Of a stretch of DNA of 64,000 bases, positions 36,103 to 45,058 are shown piece after piece (position 1 is the stretch's first letter; every line of letters starts with the position of its first letter). The notes below the pieces were generated by a model. The model saw nothing but the letters and a program-made list of their open reading frames with translations, did no database searches and was not told the DNA's origin. This DNA comes from Staphylococcus saprophyticus subsp. saprophyticus ATCC 15305 = NCTC 7292 (lineage in GTDB: Bacteria > Bacillota > Bacilli > Staphylococcales > Staphylococcaceae): assembly GCF_000010125.1 (NCBI RefSeq), contig NC_007350.1, positions 186,001 to 250,000 of the forward strand, written 5' to 3'. The translations under genes were made by a program, and so were the position numbers.

Positions 36103-36663
36103 TTAATCTTCTTTGTAATTATTTTCAGGTATTGGGAAGTATTTAAATATTTCTCCACTTTCCAATGCATCACTTAAATGATCTAACCATTCGTAATAAG
36201 GTAACGTGTCGATGAGTTGCTGTTTCGTTTCGTTTGCCTCAGTTTTAATAGCGGCATCTGTACTTTCGTCATTAATAATTTTGTTTAGTATCGCAACGGC
36301 ATCATGGACAGCTTCGGCATTAATTACGATTTCCCGACGCCATTTGCGTGTAAAGAAATTGCTAAAGAAGTTAAAGAAATCTTTTTCTGCAATAAAATGT
36401 TGTTTTCTACTACCGCGTGTAAATTGTTGCTTAACGATATCAAATTCTTGGAGTCTTTTGACCCCAGCACTCATGCTTGGTTTACTCATTTGTAATTGTT
36501 CACGCATCTCATCGAGTGTCATGCTATCTTCGAAGAGCATAGTACCAAATAAATTACCAACACTTCTGTTGATACCATATAAATCCATTGTTTCACCAAT
36601 CGCATTGATAACAATATCTTTTGCTTCGTCTAATTGATGTTCAGGGTTGTTTGAATGTGCCAT
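36103..36663 (-). CDS. cudC: GbsR/MarR-type choline-responsive regulator
   Basis: Repressor of 186 residues in the GbsR subgroup of the MarR superfamily. The winged HTH is around SMTLDEMREQLQMSKPSMSA, GVKRLQEFDIVKQQFTRGSR. GbsR of B. subtilis represses choline uptake and betaine synthesis genes and is released by choline. ATG 36663 is chosen because GGAGGTG lies 6 bases upstream; the GTG at 36672 is within that site. It is transcribed divergently from cudA and convergently with cudT, the same order as in S. xylosus. Confidence 0.9.
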   Translation of the reverse strand: MAHSNNPEHQLDEAKDIVINAIGETMDLYGINRSVGNLFGTMLFEDSMTLDEMREQLQMSKPSMSAGVKRLQEFDIVKQQFTRGSRKQHFIAEKDFFNFFSNFFTRKWRREIVINAEAVHDAVAILNKIINDESTDAAIKTEANETKQQLIDTLPYYEWLDHLSDALESGEIFKYFPIPENNYKED

Positions 36664-36779
36664 GTAGTACACCTCCGACCAAATATTTTATTGTGAATTC
36701 AAATTATAGCAGGTTAACGAACAGAATTTAAGTAGCGCTTTGTTTCTGAAGTTATGAGCCAATTGAAATTTGAACTGGT

Positions 36780-36809
36780 TTGACACGCTTTCGTTTACTA
36801 TGGTAACAT
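36780..36809 (+). promoter_or_regulatory. Probable cudA promoter
   Basis: TTGACA and TAACAT are separated by 18 bases, about 55 bases upstream of the cudA start. Confidence 0.6.
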
Positions 36810-36825
36810 AAAATCTATAAAATTC

Positions 36826-36843
36826 GTTAAATAAAAATTTAAC
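36826..36843. promoter_or_regulatory. Inverted repeat, candidate CudC operator
   Basis: GTTAAAT-AAAA-ATTTAAC is a perfect dyad just downstream of the cudA promoter and before its ribosome site. A bound GbsR-type repressor would block transcription there. Confidence 0.5.
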
Positions 36844-36865
36844 AAACTTAACGGAGGTAATTTTA

Positions 36866-38359
36866 ATGGAACTTGTAAATCAATTGTCTCGTCGTCAATA
36901 CATTGATGGTGAGTGGGTAGATAGCTCGAATCAAACAACAAGAAAAATTATTAATCCATTTAACCAAGAAGTCATATTTGAAGTAGCAGAAGGTACTGCT
37001 GAGGATAGTGAACGTGCGATATTAGCTGCACGTCGTGCTTTTGAAAAAGGTGAATGGTCATTAGAAACAAGTGAAAATAGAGGCAAAAAAGTACGTGCTA
37101 TTGCCGATTTAATTGTGACACATCGTGAAGAATTAGCGAGACTTGAAACATTAGATACAGGTAAAACATTAGAAGAATCTTACGCAGATATGGATGATAT
37201 TGCGAACGTATTTAACTATTTTGCAGGTTTGGCAGATAAAGATGGTGGAGAATTGATAGATTCTCCAATCCCAAATACAGAAAGCAAAGTAATAAAAGAA
37301 CCAATTGGAGTTGTAACTCAAATTACACCATGGAATTATCCTTTACTACAAGCTTCATGGAAACTTGCACCTGCATTAGCAACAGGTTGTTCGCTTGTTA
37401 TGAAACCAAGTGAAATCACGCCGTTAACAACAATTCGTGTATTTGAATTAATGGAAGAAGTTGGCTTCCCTAAAGGTGTGATTAATTTAGTATTAGGAAA
37501 AGGATCTGAAGTTGGTGAACCGTTATCTGCACATAAAGAAGTGGATTTAGTGTCATTTACTGGTGGCATAAAAACTGGTAAACACATTATGAAACAAGCA
37601 GCAGATCATGTTACAGATGTAGCGTTAGAACTTGGCGGTAAAAACCCAAATGTCATTTTTGACGATGCCGATTTTGACTTAGCAGTAGATCAAGCATTAA
37701 ATGGCGGATTCTTCCATGCAGGTCAAGTATGCTCTGCTGGCGCAAGAATTATCGTGCATAACGATATTAAAGAAAAATTCGAAGCAGCCCTTATTGAAAG
37801 AGTTAAAAATATTAAATTAGGTAATGGTTTTGACTCAGAAACGGAAATGGGACCTGTGATTTCAGCTGAACATAGAGAAAAAATTGAAAATTATATGGAA
37901 ATTGCAAAAGCTGAAAATGCAACGATTGCTATTGGTGGTAAACGTCCTGAACGTGAAGACCTACAAGATGGGTTCTTCTTTGAACCAACTGTAATTACAA
38001 ACTGTGATACTTCTATGAGAATTGTTCAAGAGGAAGTATTTGGACCAGTTGTAACAATTGAAGGTTTTTCAACTGAAGCAGAAGCCATAGAACTTGCGAA
38101 CGATTCCATTTACGGTTTGGCTGGCGGTGTCTTTACACAAGATATAGGCAAAGCTGAACGCGTCGTTAATAAATTGAAGATGGGAACAGTTTGGATTAAT
38201 GATTTCCATCCATACTTTGCCCAAGCACCTTGGGGTGGCTATAAACAATCCGGTATTGGTAGAGAGCTTGGTAAAGAAGGTCTAGCTGAATATCAAGTAG
38301 AGAAACATATATTACGTAATACAAACCCAGAACCAGTTAATTGGTTTGGTAAAGCATAA
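36866..38359 (+). CDS. cudA: Betaine-aldehyde dehydrogenase
   Basis: Oxidises betaine aldehyde to the osmoprotectant glycine betaine with NAD(P). The 497-residue aldehyde dehydrogenase has ITPWNYPLLQASWKLAPALA for the cofactor, FTGGIKTGKH, the general-base Glu in LELGGKNPNV near residue 255 and the catalytic Cys in HAGQVCSAGARI near 289. ACGGAGG precedes the ATG. It is followed after 56 bases by the choline dehydrogenase gene, with which it forms the betaine synthesis operon. Confidence 0.94.
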   Translation: MELVNQLSRRQYIDGEWVDSSNQTTRKIINPFNQEVIFEVAEGTAEDSERAILAARRAFEKGEWSLETSENRGKKVRAIADLIVTHREELARLETLDTGKTLEESYADMDDIANVFNYFAGLADKDGGELIDSPIPNTESKVIKEPIGVVTQITPWNYPLLQASWKLAPALATGCSLVMKPSEITPLTTIRVFELMEEVGFPKGVINLVLGKGSEVGEPLSAHKEVDLVSFTGGIKTGKHIMKQAADHVTDVALELGGKNPNVIFDDADFDLAVDQALNGGFFHAGQVCSAGARIIVHNDIKEKFEAALIERVKNIKLGNGFDSETEMGPVISAEHREKIENYMEIAKAENATIAIGGKRPEREDLQDGFFFEPTVITNCDTSMRIVQEEVFGPVVTIEGFSTEAEAIELANDSIYGLAGGVFTQDIGKAERVVNKLKMGTVWINDFHPYFAQAPWGGYKQSGIGRELGKEGLAEYQVEKHILRNTNPEPVNWFGKA

Positions 38360-38415
38360 TATAGATTTTTAAATAAGAGAATGAACGTATATAAATTAGA
38401 GGAGGCAGTATCACA

Positions 38416-40098
38416 ATGAAGCAATCATACGATTATATCATTATAGGTGGTGGAAGTGCTGGGTCAGTACTTGGTAGCCGTATAAGTGAAGATGTATCGA
38501 ATAACGTACTTGTATTGGAAGCTGGACGTAGTGATTATCCATGGGACTTATTAATACAGATGCCTGCAGCATTAATGTATCCAGCTGGAAATAAATTATA
38601 CGATTGGATTTATGAAACGACACCTGAGCCACATATGGATGGACGTAAAGTCGGTCATGCACGTGGTAAAGTTCTAGGTGGTTCAAGTTCGATTAACGGT
38701 ATGATTTATCAAAGAGGTAACCCAATGGACTATGAAAAATGGGCGAAGCCTGAAGGCATGGATTCATGGGATTACGCACATTGTTTACCGTATTTTAAAC
38801 GCTTAGAAAAAACATTCGGTGCAACAAAAGATGATCAATTCCGTGGACATCACGGACCAATTAAACTAAGAAGAGGTCCAGCTGATAATCCGTTATTCCA
38901 GGCTTTCTTCGATGCAGGCGTTGAAGCAGGTTATAATAAAACACCAGATGTAAATGGATTCCGTCAAGAAGGATTTGGACCATTTGATAGTCAAGTACAT
39001 AATGGTCGTCGTGTTTCTGCATCTAGAGCATATTTACATCCAGCGATGAAACGTAAGAATTTAGAAGTGCAAACACGTGCATTTGTGACGAAATTAAATT
39101 TTGAAGGTAACAAAGTAACGGGTGTTACATTTAAGAAAAATGGTAGAGAACATACAGTAAATGCGAAAGAGGTTATCCTATCAGGTGGTGCAATTAACTC
39201 CCCGCAATTACTACAATTATCAGGTATCGGTGATTCAGAACATTTACGTTCATTAGGTATTGAACCACGTATTCACTTACCAGGTGTTGGTGAAAATTTT
39301 GAAGACCATTTAGAAGTTTATGTGCAACATGCATGTAAAGAACCTGTTTCAATGCAACCAAGTTTAAATAAATTAAAAATGCCATTCATAGGATTACAAT
39401 GGATTTTCGGACGTAAAGGTGCTGCAGCATCAAACCATTTCGAAGGTGGTGGCTTTGTACGTTCAAATGAAGATGTAGATTATCCAAACTTAATGTTCCA
39501 CTTCTTACCAATTGCGGTAAGATACGATGGTACGAAAGCGCCAGCTGCACATGGTTATCAAGTGCATGTAGGACCAATGTACTCAAATTCTCGTGGACAT
39601 TTAAAAATCAAATCAAAAGATCCATTTGTTAAGCCAGATTTTGTGTTTAACTACTTATCTACAGAAGAAGATAAACGTGAATGGGTGGAAGCAATTAAAG
39701 TAGCTAGAAATATCTTAGGCCAAAAAGCATTAGACCCTTATAATGGAGGAGAAATCTCTCCTGGACCTGAAGTGCAAACAGATGAAGAAATTATTGAATG
39801 GGTAAAACGCGATGGTGAAACAGCATTGCATCCATCTTGTAGCTGTAGAATGGGACCAGCTTCAGATGAAATGTCAGTCGTAGATCCAGAAACGTTCAAA
39901 GTACATGGCATGGAGAATCTACGTGTTGTAGACGCATCTGTTATGCCACGTACAACAAATGGTAACATTCATTCACCTGTATTAATGATGGCTGAGAAAG
40001 CAGCAGACATCATACGTGGTAAAAAACCATTAGATCCAGAATATATTGATTTCTATCGTCATGGTGTACATGATAAAGATGCGGGTACTATAAAGTAA
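38416..40098 (+). CDS. cudB: Choline dehydrogenase (GMC family)
   Basis: FAD enzyme of 560 residues that oxidises choline to betaine aldehyde. The FAD-binding [19 protein letters not shown] is at residues 6-24 and the GMC signatures [20 protein letters not shown] and [16 protein letters not shown] follow. The catalytic His lies in [11 protein letters not shown] near residue 470, with a second active-site region at [23 protein letters not shown] precedes the ATG. Together with cudT and cudA it turns imported choline into glycine betaine for osmotic protection. It corresponds to BetA of other bacteria. Confidence 0.95.
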   Translation: MKQSYDYIIIGGGSAGSVLGSRISEDVSNNVLVLEAGRSDYPWDLLIQMPAALMYPAGNKLYDWIYETTPEPHMDGRKVGHARGKVLGGSSSINGMIYQRGNPMDYEKWAKPEGMDSWDYAHCLPYFKRLEKTFGATKDDQFRGHHGPIKLRRGPADNPLFQAFFDAGVEAGYNKTPDVNGFRQEGFGPFDSQVHNGRRVSASRAYLHPAMKRKNLEVQTRAFVTKLNFEGNKVTGVTFKKNGREHTVNAKEVILSGGAINSPQLLQLSGIGDSEHLRSLGIEPRIHLPGVGENFEDHLEVYVQHACKEPVSMQPSLNKLKMPFIGLQWIFGRKGAAASNHFEGGGFVRSNEDVDYPNLMFHFLPIAVRYDGTKAPAAHGYQVHVGPMYSNSRGHLKIKSKDPFVKPDFVFNYLSTEEDKREWVEAIKVARNILGQKALDPYNGGEISPGPEVQTDEEIIEWVKRDGETALHPSCSCRMGPASDEMSVVDPETFKVHGMENLRVVDASVMPRTTNGNIHSPVLMMAEKAADIIRGKKPLDPEYIDFYRHGVHDKDAGTIK

Positions 40099-40169
40099 TG
40101 TTTGATTATGATATTTTAAAATAAATGAAATAGATATAGAGGTAAGGCATGTATTTGTTATTATCTCTG

Positions 40170-40208
40170 ACTGCCGACAAAGGCTTAGACTTTGTTGGTA
40201 GTTTTTTT
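40170..40208 (+). terminator. Terminator after cudB
   Basis: ACTGCCGACAAAG pairs with CTTTGTTGGTAGT and is followed by a T run. Confidence 0.85.
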
Positions 40209-40338
40209 GTGCACGTCCGACTAACATTGCCTTTTTTGATACTTAAAGCTTTTACGAGTTCGTTTTCGACAGACGCACGCATAACGCACTGTTACGTAAC
40301 ATGAGAGATATTATTTATCGGGGAGACTTGGTTAAATC

Positions 40339-40373
40339 TATGGTGGTTGAACGAATGCCTTTTATACACCATA
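40339..40373. promoter_or_regulatory. Candidate LysR operator upstream of the regulator gene
   Basis: TATGGTG and CACCATA form an inverted repeat with centres 28 bases apart. A third CCATA half-site occurs at about 40433 and a TATAAT at 40405-40410. The rest of 40209-40446 shows no gene. Confidence 0.4.
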
Positions 40374-40446
40374 AATATTACAAGTAAGTATCATTTAATT
40401 TTGTTATAATGAGTAAAATAAACCATAAACAAAGTAGGGATGCCCA

Positions 40447-41334
40447 ATGGAATTGAGAACGCTTAGATATTTTTGGACAGTTGCTGAAGAACATGCGATT
40501 TCAAAAGCGGCAGCGGTACTAAACATTACGCAACCTACATTAAGTAGACAAATGCATGACTTAGAAATAGAACTAGGGGTAGAGCTCTTTTATCGAGAAA
40601 ATAAAGGTATTATGCTTACAGAAGAAGGCATATTTTTAAAAAATAGAGCAGAAGAGATATTGTCATTAACGAATCAGACGCAACAAGAATTTGAAAATAA
40701 AAAACAACAAGCGTTGAGTGGACATATTACGATAGGATGTGTAGAAGCGGATAATTCTGACACGCTTGCCATGATATTAGAAGAGATGGTGAGAGAACAT
40801 CCTTTAATCACTTTTCATATCGTAAGTGGTATAGGCAGTGAAATCAGTGAGCGTCTTGATAAAGGATTATTGGATATTGCGATTTTAATAGAACCCATTG
40901 CAATGGAAAAATATGAGCAAGTACCTTTACCGAGACCAGAGCGTTGGGGTTTGCTTGTTTCTGAAGATTCTCCATTTAGAGGGCAATCCTCAATACATCC
41001 TGGAGATTTGAAAAAAACAAAATTATTAATGTCTAGAAGACCAGAAAATCAAAAAATGATTTCAGAATGGAGTCAAATAGCAGTCAATGACTTGCAAGTG
41101 ATTGGGACGTATAACTTAATATTTAATATTTTTTCATTGGTAAGAAATAATGTCGGTTCAGCTGTTGTGATTGAAGGTGTAACATCGAATAGAAATTTAG
41201 ATAATTTAGCTTTTATTCCATTTAAACCAGAACTTTACACACATTGTGTTTTAGTATGGAAGAAAAGTAGAATACAAACACCTATTTTAAAAAACTTTAT
41301 CAAAAGGTTTAAGGAAATGAATCATCCACAGTAG
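40447..41334 (+). CDS. LysR-family regulator
   Basis: DNA-binding regulator of 295 residues with the LysR winged HTH at the N-terminus (HAISKAAAVLNITQPTLSRQ, MHDLEIELGVELFYRENKG). An effector domain from about residue 90 begins with GHITIGCVEADNSDTLAMIL. It ends in a strong terminator. The next operon, in the same direction, encodes a carboxymuconolactone decarboxylase homologue, a cupin, an SDR and a DUF2255 protein, and is its probable target. Confidence 0.92.
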   Translation: MELRTLRYFWTVAEEHAISKAAAVLNITQPTLSRQMHDLEIELGVELFYRENKGIMLTEEGIFLKNRAEEILSLTNQTQQEFENKKQQALSGHITIGCVEADNSDTLAMILEEMVREHPLITFHIVSGIGSEISERLDKGLLDIAILIEPIAMEKYEQVPLPRPERWGLLVSEDSPFRGQSSIHPGDLKKTKLLMSRRPENQKMISEWSQIAVNDLQVIGTYNLIFNIFSLVRNNVGSAVVIEGVTSNRNLDNLAFIPFKPELYTHCVLVWKKSRIQTPILKNFIKRFKEMNHPQ

Positions 41335-41344
41335 ATTTATTTCA

Positions 41345-41381
41345 TAAAGAACGCATGCTTATAAAGCATGCGTTCTTTTAT
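41345..41381 (+). terminator. Terminator after the LysR gene
   Basis: AAAGAACGCATGCTT pairs with AGCATGCGTTCTTT around ATAA, then T-rich sequence. Confidence 0.9.
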
Positions 41382-41459
41382 TTTAAGCATTAGACGAATG
41401 TCTGAAATGGCACTAATCTGTAGTTGTCTTCAAAAATGTATTAATTAGGAGTGATATAT

Positions 41460-41780
41460 ATGGCTAAAAAACAAACTGCAGGTAGAGATAATTTAGGATC
41501 ATTCGCACCAAAATTTGCTGAACTAAATGATGACGTATTATTTGGAGAAGTTTGGTCTAGAGAATCAGAACTGTCTCCTTATAAAAGAAGTTTAATAACA
41601 ATAACTGCGCTCATTACAGGTCGGAATTTTGAACAATTAACAGCGCATTTAAAAATAGGTAAAGAAAATGGTGTAACCAAAGAAGAAGTAGCAGAAATAA
41701 TTACACACTTATCATTCTACGTTGGTTGGCCAAAAGCATGGTCCGCATTTAACATTGCCAAAGATATATACAATGATTAA
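41460..41780 (+). CDS. Carboxymuconolactone decarboxylase-family protein
   Basis: Small all-helical protein of 106 residues in the CMD/AhpD-like family (LITITALITGRNFEQLTAHL, then VAEIITHLSFYVGWPKAWSA). The CxxC pair of AhpD-type peroxidases is absent, so it is closer to the decarboxylase-like branch. ATG 41460 follows TTAGGAG at 8 bases; an in-frame GTG at 41451 is too close to that site. First gene of a four-gene operon. The real substrate is unknown. Confidence 0.85.
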   Translation: MAKKQTAGRDNLGSFAPKFAELNDDVLFGEVWSRESELSPYKRSLITITALITGRNFEQLTAHLKIGKENGVTKEEVAEIITHLSFYVGWPKAWSAFNIAKDIYND

Positions 41781-41803
41781 TCAATAATAAGGAGGCCTAT
41801 CAT

Positions 41804-42217
41804 ATGGCAAAACATGAAGAAGTTAAAGAGGGAATTATTTTCTCAATAGGTGAAACGAATGATGCATTTGCAGATTCATTTATTGGTCAAAGTTTTTTAA
41901 ACACATTAGTCAACGAAGATAATATCGATGTAGTCGTAGGTAACGTTACATTCGAACCAGGTTGTCGTAATAACTGGCATGTTCATACAGAAGGCTATCA
42001 AATATTATTAGTTACTGGCGGAGAAGGTTGGTATCAAGAAGAAGGCAAACCTTCCCAAAAATTAGCGCCAGGGTCAGTTATCGTAACGCATAAAGGTGTG
42101 AAACATTGGCATGGCGCAACAAAAGATAGTTGGTTTGAACATATCGCAATCACATCTGGTGCGTCAGAATTTCTAGAGTCAGTGTCAGATGAACATTATG
42201 AAAGTATTGAAAAGTAA
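41804..42217 (+). CDS. Cupin-domain protein
   Basis: Single-domain cupin of 137 residues. The two metal-binding motifs are visible: NNWHVHTEGYQILLVTGGEG with His-X-His and Glu, and GVKHWHGATKD with the last His. AAGGAGG precedes the ATG. It lies 23 bases after the CMD-like gene and 12 before the SDR gene. Such CMD-cupin pairs occur in several Firmicutes next to short-chain dehydrogenases. The reaction is not known. Confidence 0.87.
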   Translation: MAKHEEVKEGIIFSIGETNDAFADSFIGQSFLNTLVNEDNIDVVVGNVTFEPGCRNNWHVHTEGYQILLVTGGEGWYQEEGKPSQKLAPGSVIVTHKGVKHWHGATKDSWFEHIAITSGASEFLESVSDEHYESIEK

Positions 42218-42229
42218 GGAGTGATTAAA

Positions 42230-42971
42230 ATGGCAGAAAATGTAAAAAGATAAAGTAGTAGTTATTACTGGTGCTTCCAGCGGTATCGGTGAATCCACAG
42301 CAAAATTATTAAGTGAAAAAGGTGCTAAGCTCGTATTAGGCGCAAGAAGAATAGATAAATTAAACGCACTAAAGTCTGATTTGAAAACGGAGGTCATTGC
42401 AAAATCGACCGATGTAACAAATCCACAAGATGTTGAGGCGTTAGTTCAAAATGCTATAGAAATATTTGGCAGAGTGGATGTGTTAATAAATAATGCGGGG
42501 TTAATTCCACAGTCTTTCTTAGGCGACAATAATATTGATGAATGGAATCAAACGATAGATGTCAATTTGAAGGGTGTACTTTATGGCATTGGTGCAGTTG
42601 TACCTAAGATGAGAGCACAAAAGTCTGGACACATTATTAATATAGCATCTATTGCAGGACACCAAGTTAATCCTGGTGGTGCGGTATATTGTGCTACTAA
42701 ATTTGCTGTTCGTGCTTTAACTGAGGCGCTACGACAAGAAGAAGTCACAGTGGGAAGTCATATTAGAACGACGATTGTATCACCAGGGGCAATTGAAACA
42801 GAACTCTTAAATCATATAACGGATCAAGGGCTAAAACAGGGTATGGAGGATGTTTATAAAGATGCATTAAACCCAAATGAAGTTGCTAAAGCACTTGTTA
42901 ATGCGATTGATACAGATGCATCTACATCTATAAATGAAGTTGTTATTCGTCCAACACGACAATTACCTTAA
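42230..42971 (+). pseudogene. Short-chain dehydrogenase/reductase, N-terminal frameshift
   Basis: From ATG 42230 (AAGGAG upstream) the frame reads MAENVKR then stops. Removing one A from the A5 run at 42244-42248 restores MAENVKDKVVVITGASSGIG and the rest of a 246-residue SDR. The fold is complete: GASSGIGE cofactor motif, NNAG, IASIAGHQ with the catalytic Ser, and YCATK with the catalytic Tyr and Lys. Translation from an internal start (for example 42381) would lack the cofactor loop and be inactive. The lesion is either a real mutation, phase-variable slippage in a short run, or a sequencing error. Confidence 0.8.
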
Positions 42972-43004
42972 TCATATAAAAACGCAGTGAAAGGTGAGGT
43001 TAAT

Positions 43005-43388
43005 ATGTCCGAACAACATTGGCATAGTGATTTATTAAAACAATTTAAAGAAGCAGATGATATGCATGTATCGCCGTTTTATGATGATGGGCAAACTTTG
43101 GCAACACCAACATGGATATGGTCTGTTGTAGTTGATGGGAAATTGTTTGTCAGAGCGTATAATGGTCAAAATTCTAGATGGTACCAGTCAGCTAAAGCTC
43201 AACAAGCAGGACAAATTCAATTAGCACAGCAAACATTTGATGTTCAGTTCATACCGGTGCATGGCGATAAGCAATTAGATGAAAGCATCAATGGTGCCTA
43301 TAAAGAAAAATATGGTAATAGTGCATATTTGCCACCTATGCTTGAACCAGGTCCAGTAAGTGCGACCGTCAAGATTGAACCCAAATAA
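43005..43388 (+). CDS. DUF2255-family protein
   Basis: Protein of 127 residues resembling DUF2255, a family related to FMN-binding split-barrel folds (TPTWIWSVVVDGKLFVRAYN, then SRWYQSAKAQQAGQIQL and YGNSAYLPPMLEPGPVSATV). ATG 43005 follows GGTGAGG at 6 bases; an in-frame start at 42987 is upstream of that site. Last gene of the operon, with a terminator after it. Function unknown. Confidence 0.8.
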   Translation: MSEQHWHSDLLKQFKEADDMHVSPFYDDGQTLATPTWIWSVVVDGKLFVRAYNGQNSRWYQSAKAQQAGQIQLAQQTFDVQFIPVHGDKQLDESINGAYKEKYGNSAYLPPMLEPGPVSATVKIEPK

Positions 43389-43403
43389 TGAATCATGAGA
43401 TGG

Positions 43404-43446
43404 CATGGCTGTTGTTTCTTCAAGTTGAAACAGCAGCCATTTTTAG
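43404..43446 (+). terminator. Terminator after the CMD-cupin operon
   Basis: ATGGCTGTTGTTTC pairs with GAAACAGCAGCCAT and is followed by TTTTT. Confidence 0.87.
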
Positions 43447-43502
43447 ATATTTAATCATAAGTTAGCTATGTAGACTATTTACAAAAGGAAAGGAGGGAAT
43501 AA

Positions 43503-44879
43503 ATGAATAAGAAGCTCGTATTAGTTATTGTTTTAGGAGCATATTTTATGATTATGATGGACACTTCCATCACGATGACTGCTTTAAATGAAATGCAACA
43601 ATCATTACATATGTCGAGTGGGACGTTGACATGGGTGCAGAGTGCATATGTATTACTATTTGGAGGATTACTGTTACTGGGAGCTAAACTTGGAGATGTC
43701 TTAGGCCTTAAACACGTATTTTTATGTGGATTATGTTTGTTTCTCTTGTTTTCTATAACAACTGGTTTGGCCACCAATACAATGATGCTGATTATTTCAA
43801 GAGCTGGGCAAGGTATTGCAGCAGCATTAGTTTCACCTTCTATTTTGGCATTTATTAACTTAATATATGATGATGGTCCAGAAAAAAGAAAAGCAGTCTC
43901 TTTTTATAGTACAATTGCTGGTATTGGTGCAAGTGGCGGCTTAATTGTGGGTGGTATATTGACGTCTTTAGTATCTTGGAGACTATGTTTTCTGATTAAC
44001 ATACCAATGTGTATCATATTTATTTTATTAGCGATAAAGTTATTACCCCAAACAACTACATCCAGTTATCCACCACGTATAGACCTTTTCGGTGCCTTAT
44101 TATCTGTTGTATCGATATTACTGATTGTGCTAGGCATGGAACGTCTGAATATGGCTTTTAGCCTAATAAATTTTGTATTAATCCTCATAGGCTTAATACT
44201 ATTAATAACCTTTATTGCTTATGAACATAAAGTGAAGTATCCCATTATCGAGCTAAGTTTATTTAAAAATAAAATTCGAAGCTCAGGTTATCTATTGCGT
44301 TTTTTATTTTTAAGTACAAGTTTTAGTTATTGGTATTATATGAGTATTTATTTTCAAGATAGTTTCAACTTATCGCCTTTGAATACGGGATTACTACTTA
44401 TTTGCACAACAGGAGTTAATTTTATAGTAGCGTTAAATATTCATAAATTATTGAAAAGTCAAACCAATATTTCGGTGTTAATCAAAGGCATTCTAATTTC
44501 AATTGTAGGCATGATTTTACTCATTTTTTGTTTGAATCATCAAGTTGGCATTACAATGTTTATACTGCCATTAATTTTAATTGGGGTTGGGCAGGGGTTT
44601 ATTTTTACGCCATTAACAAATTTAGGCGTATATCAAGTGACGAATGAGCAATCAGGTATCGCTTCTGGATTAGTCAATCTAGCTCATCAAATTGGATCAT
44701 CAGCGGGTATCGTCTTTGAACTCATTATTGCAACGACATTACTGCATATTTTAAACTTTGAAAATAACAACAGTAGTTTAACGCTCATTTCAATGGTGAT
44801 TGGGACAGTGATTCAAATCATCATGTTATTGTATGTTTTATTAGTATTTAAGAAAAAAGAAAATAAGTACGAAATATAA
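43503..44879 (+). CDS. MFS drug exporter, DHA2 (EmrB/QacA) family
   Basis: Membrane antiporter of 458 residues and about fourteen TM segments. The N-terminal MMDTSITMTALNEMQQSLHM and LTWVQSAYVLLFGGLLLLGA, followed by GAKLGDVLGLKHVFL (motif A) and AGIGASGGLIVGGIL (motif C), are typical of the 14-TM drug:proton antiporters. AGGAGGG precedes the ATG. It stands alone between two terminators. The substrate cannot be deduced. Confidence 0.87.
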   Translation: MNKKLVLVIVLGAYFMIMMDTSITMTALNEMQQSLHMSSGTLTWVQSAYVLLFGGLLLLGAKLGDVLGLKHVFLCGLCLFLLFSITTGLATNTMMLIISRAGQGIAAALVSPSILAFINLIYDDGPEKRKAVSFYSTIAGIGASGGLIVGGILTSLVSWRLCFLINIPMCIIFILLAIKLLPQTTTSSYPPRIDLFGALLSVVSILLIVLGMERLNMAFSLINFVLILIGLILLITFIAYEHKVKYPIIELSLFKNKIRSSGYLLRFLFLSTSFSYWYYMSIYFQDSFNLSPLNTGLLLICTTGVNFIVALNIHKLLKSQTNISVLIKGILISIVGMILLIFCLNHQVGITMFILPLILIGVGQGFIFTPLTNLGVYQVTNEQSGIASGLVNLAHQIGSSAGIVFELIIATTLLHILNFENNNSSLTLISMVIGTVIQIIMLLYVLLVFKKKENKYEI

Positions 44880-44940
44880 TATTTGAAGTCGTTATTTCCT
44901 AGGAAAGCATGCACAATCGAAAGTGTTAGAATTTAAATAT

Positions 44941-44980
44941 AAAGAGGACCAATCCATACTAAGGATTAGTCCTCTTTTTT
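44941..44980 (+). terminator. Terminator after the DHA2 exporter gene
   Basis: AAAGAGGACCAATCC pairs with GGATTAGTCCTCTTTTTT. Confidence 0.9.
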
Positions 44981-45058
44981 GAGATTAGGGATTTATGACC
45001 CAGACGCTTTATTTTCAGAATGAGTATTTTTTTTCCTAATTATTTCTAATTTAATAGG

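Noticed and set aside
42381-42971. A shorter intact SDR starting at ATG 42381
   Set aside because: It would lack the TGASSGIG cofactor loop, and no suitable ribosome site precedes it. The upstream ATG with AAGGAG is the original start.
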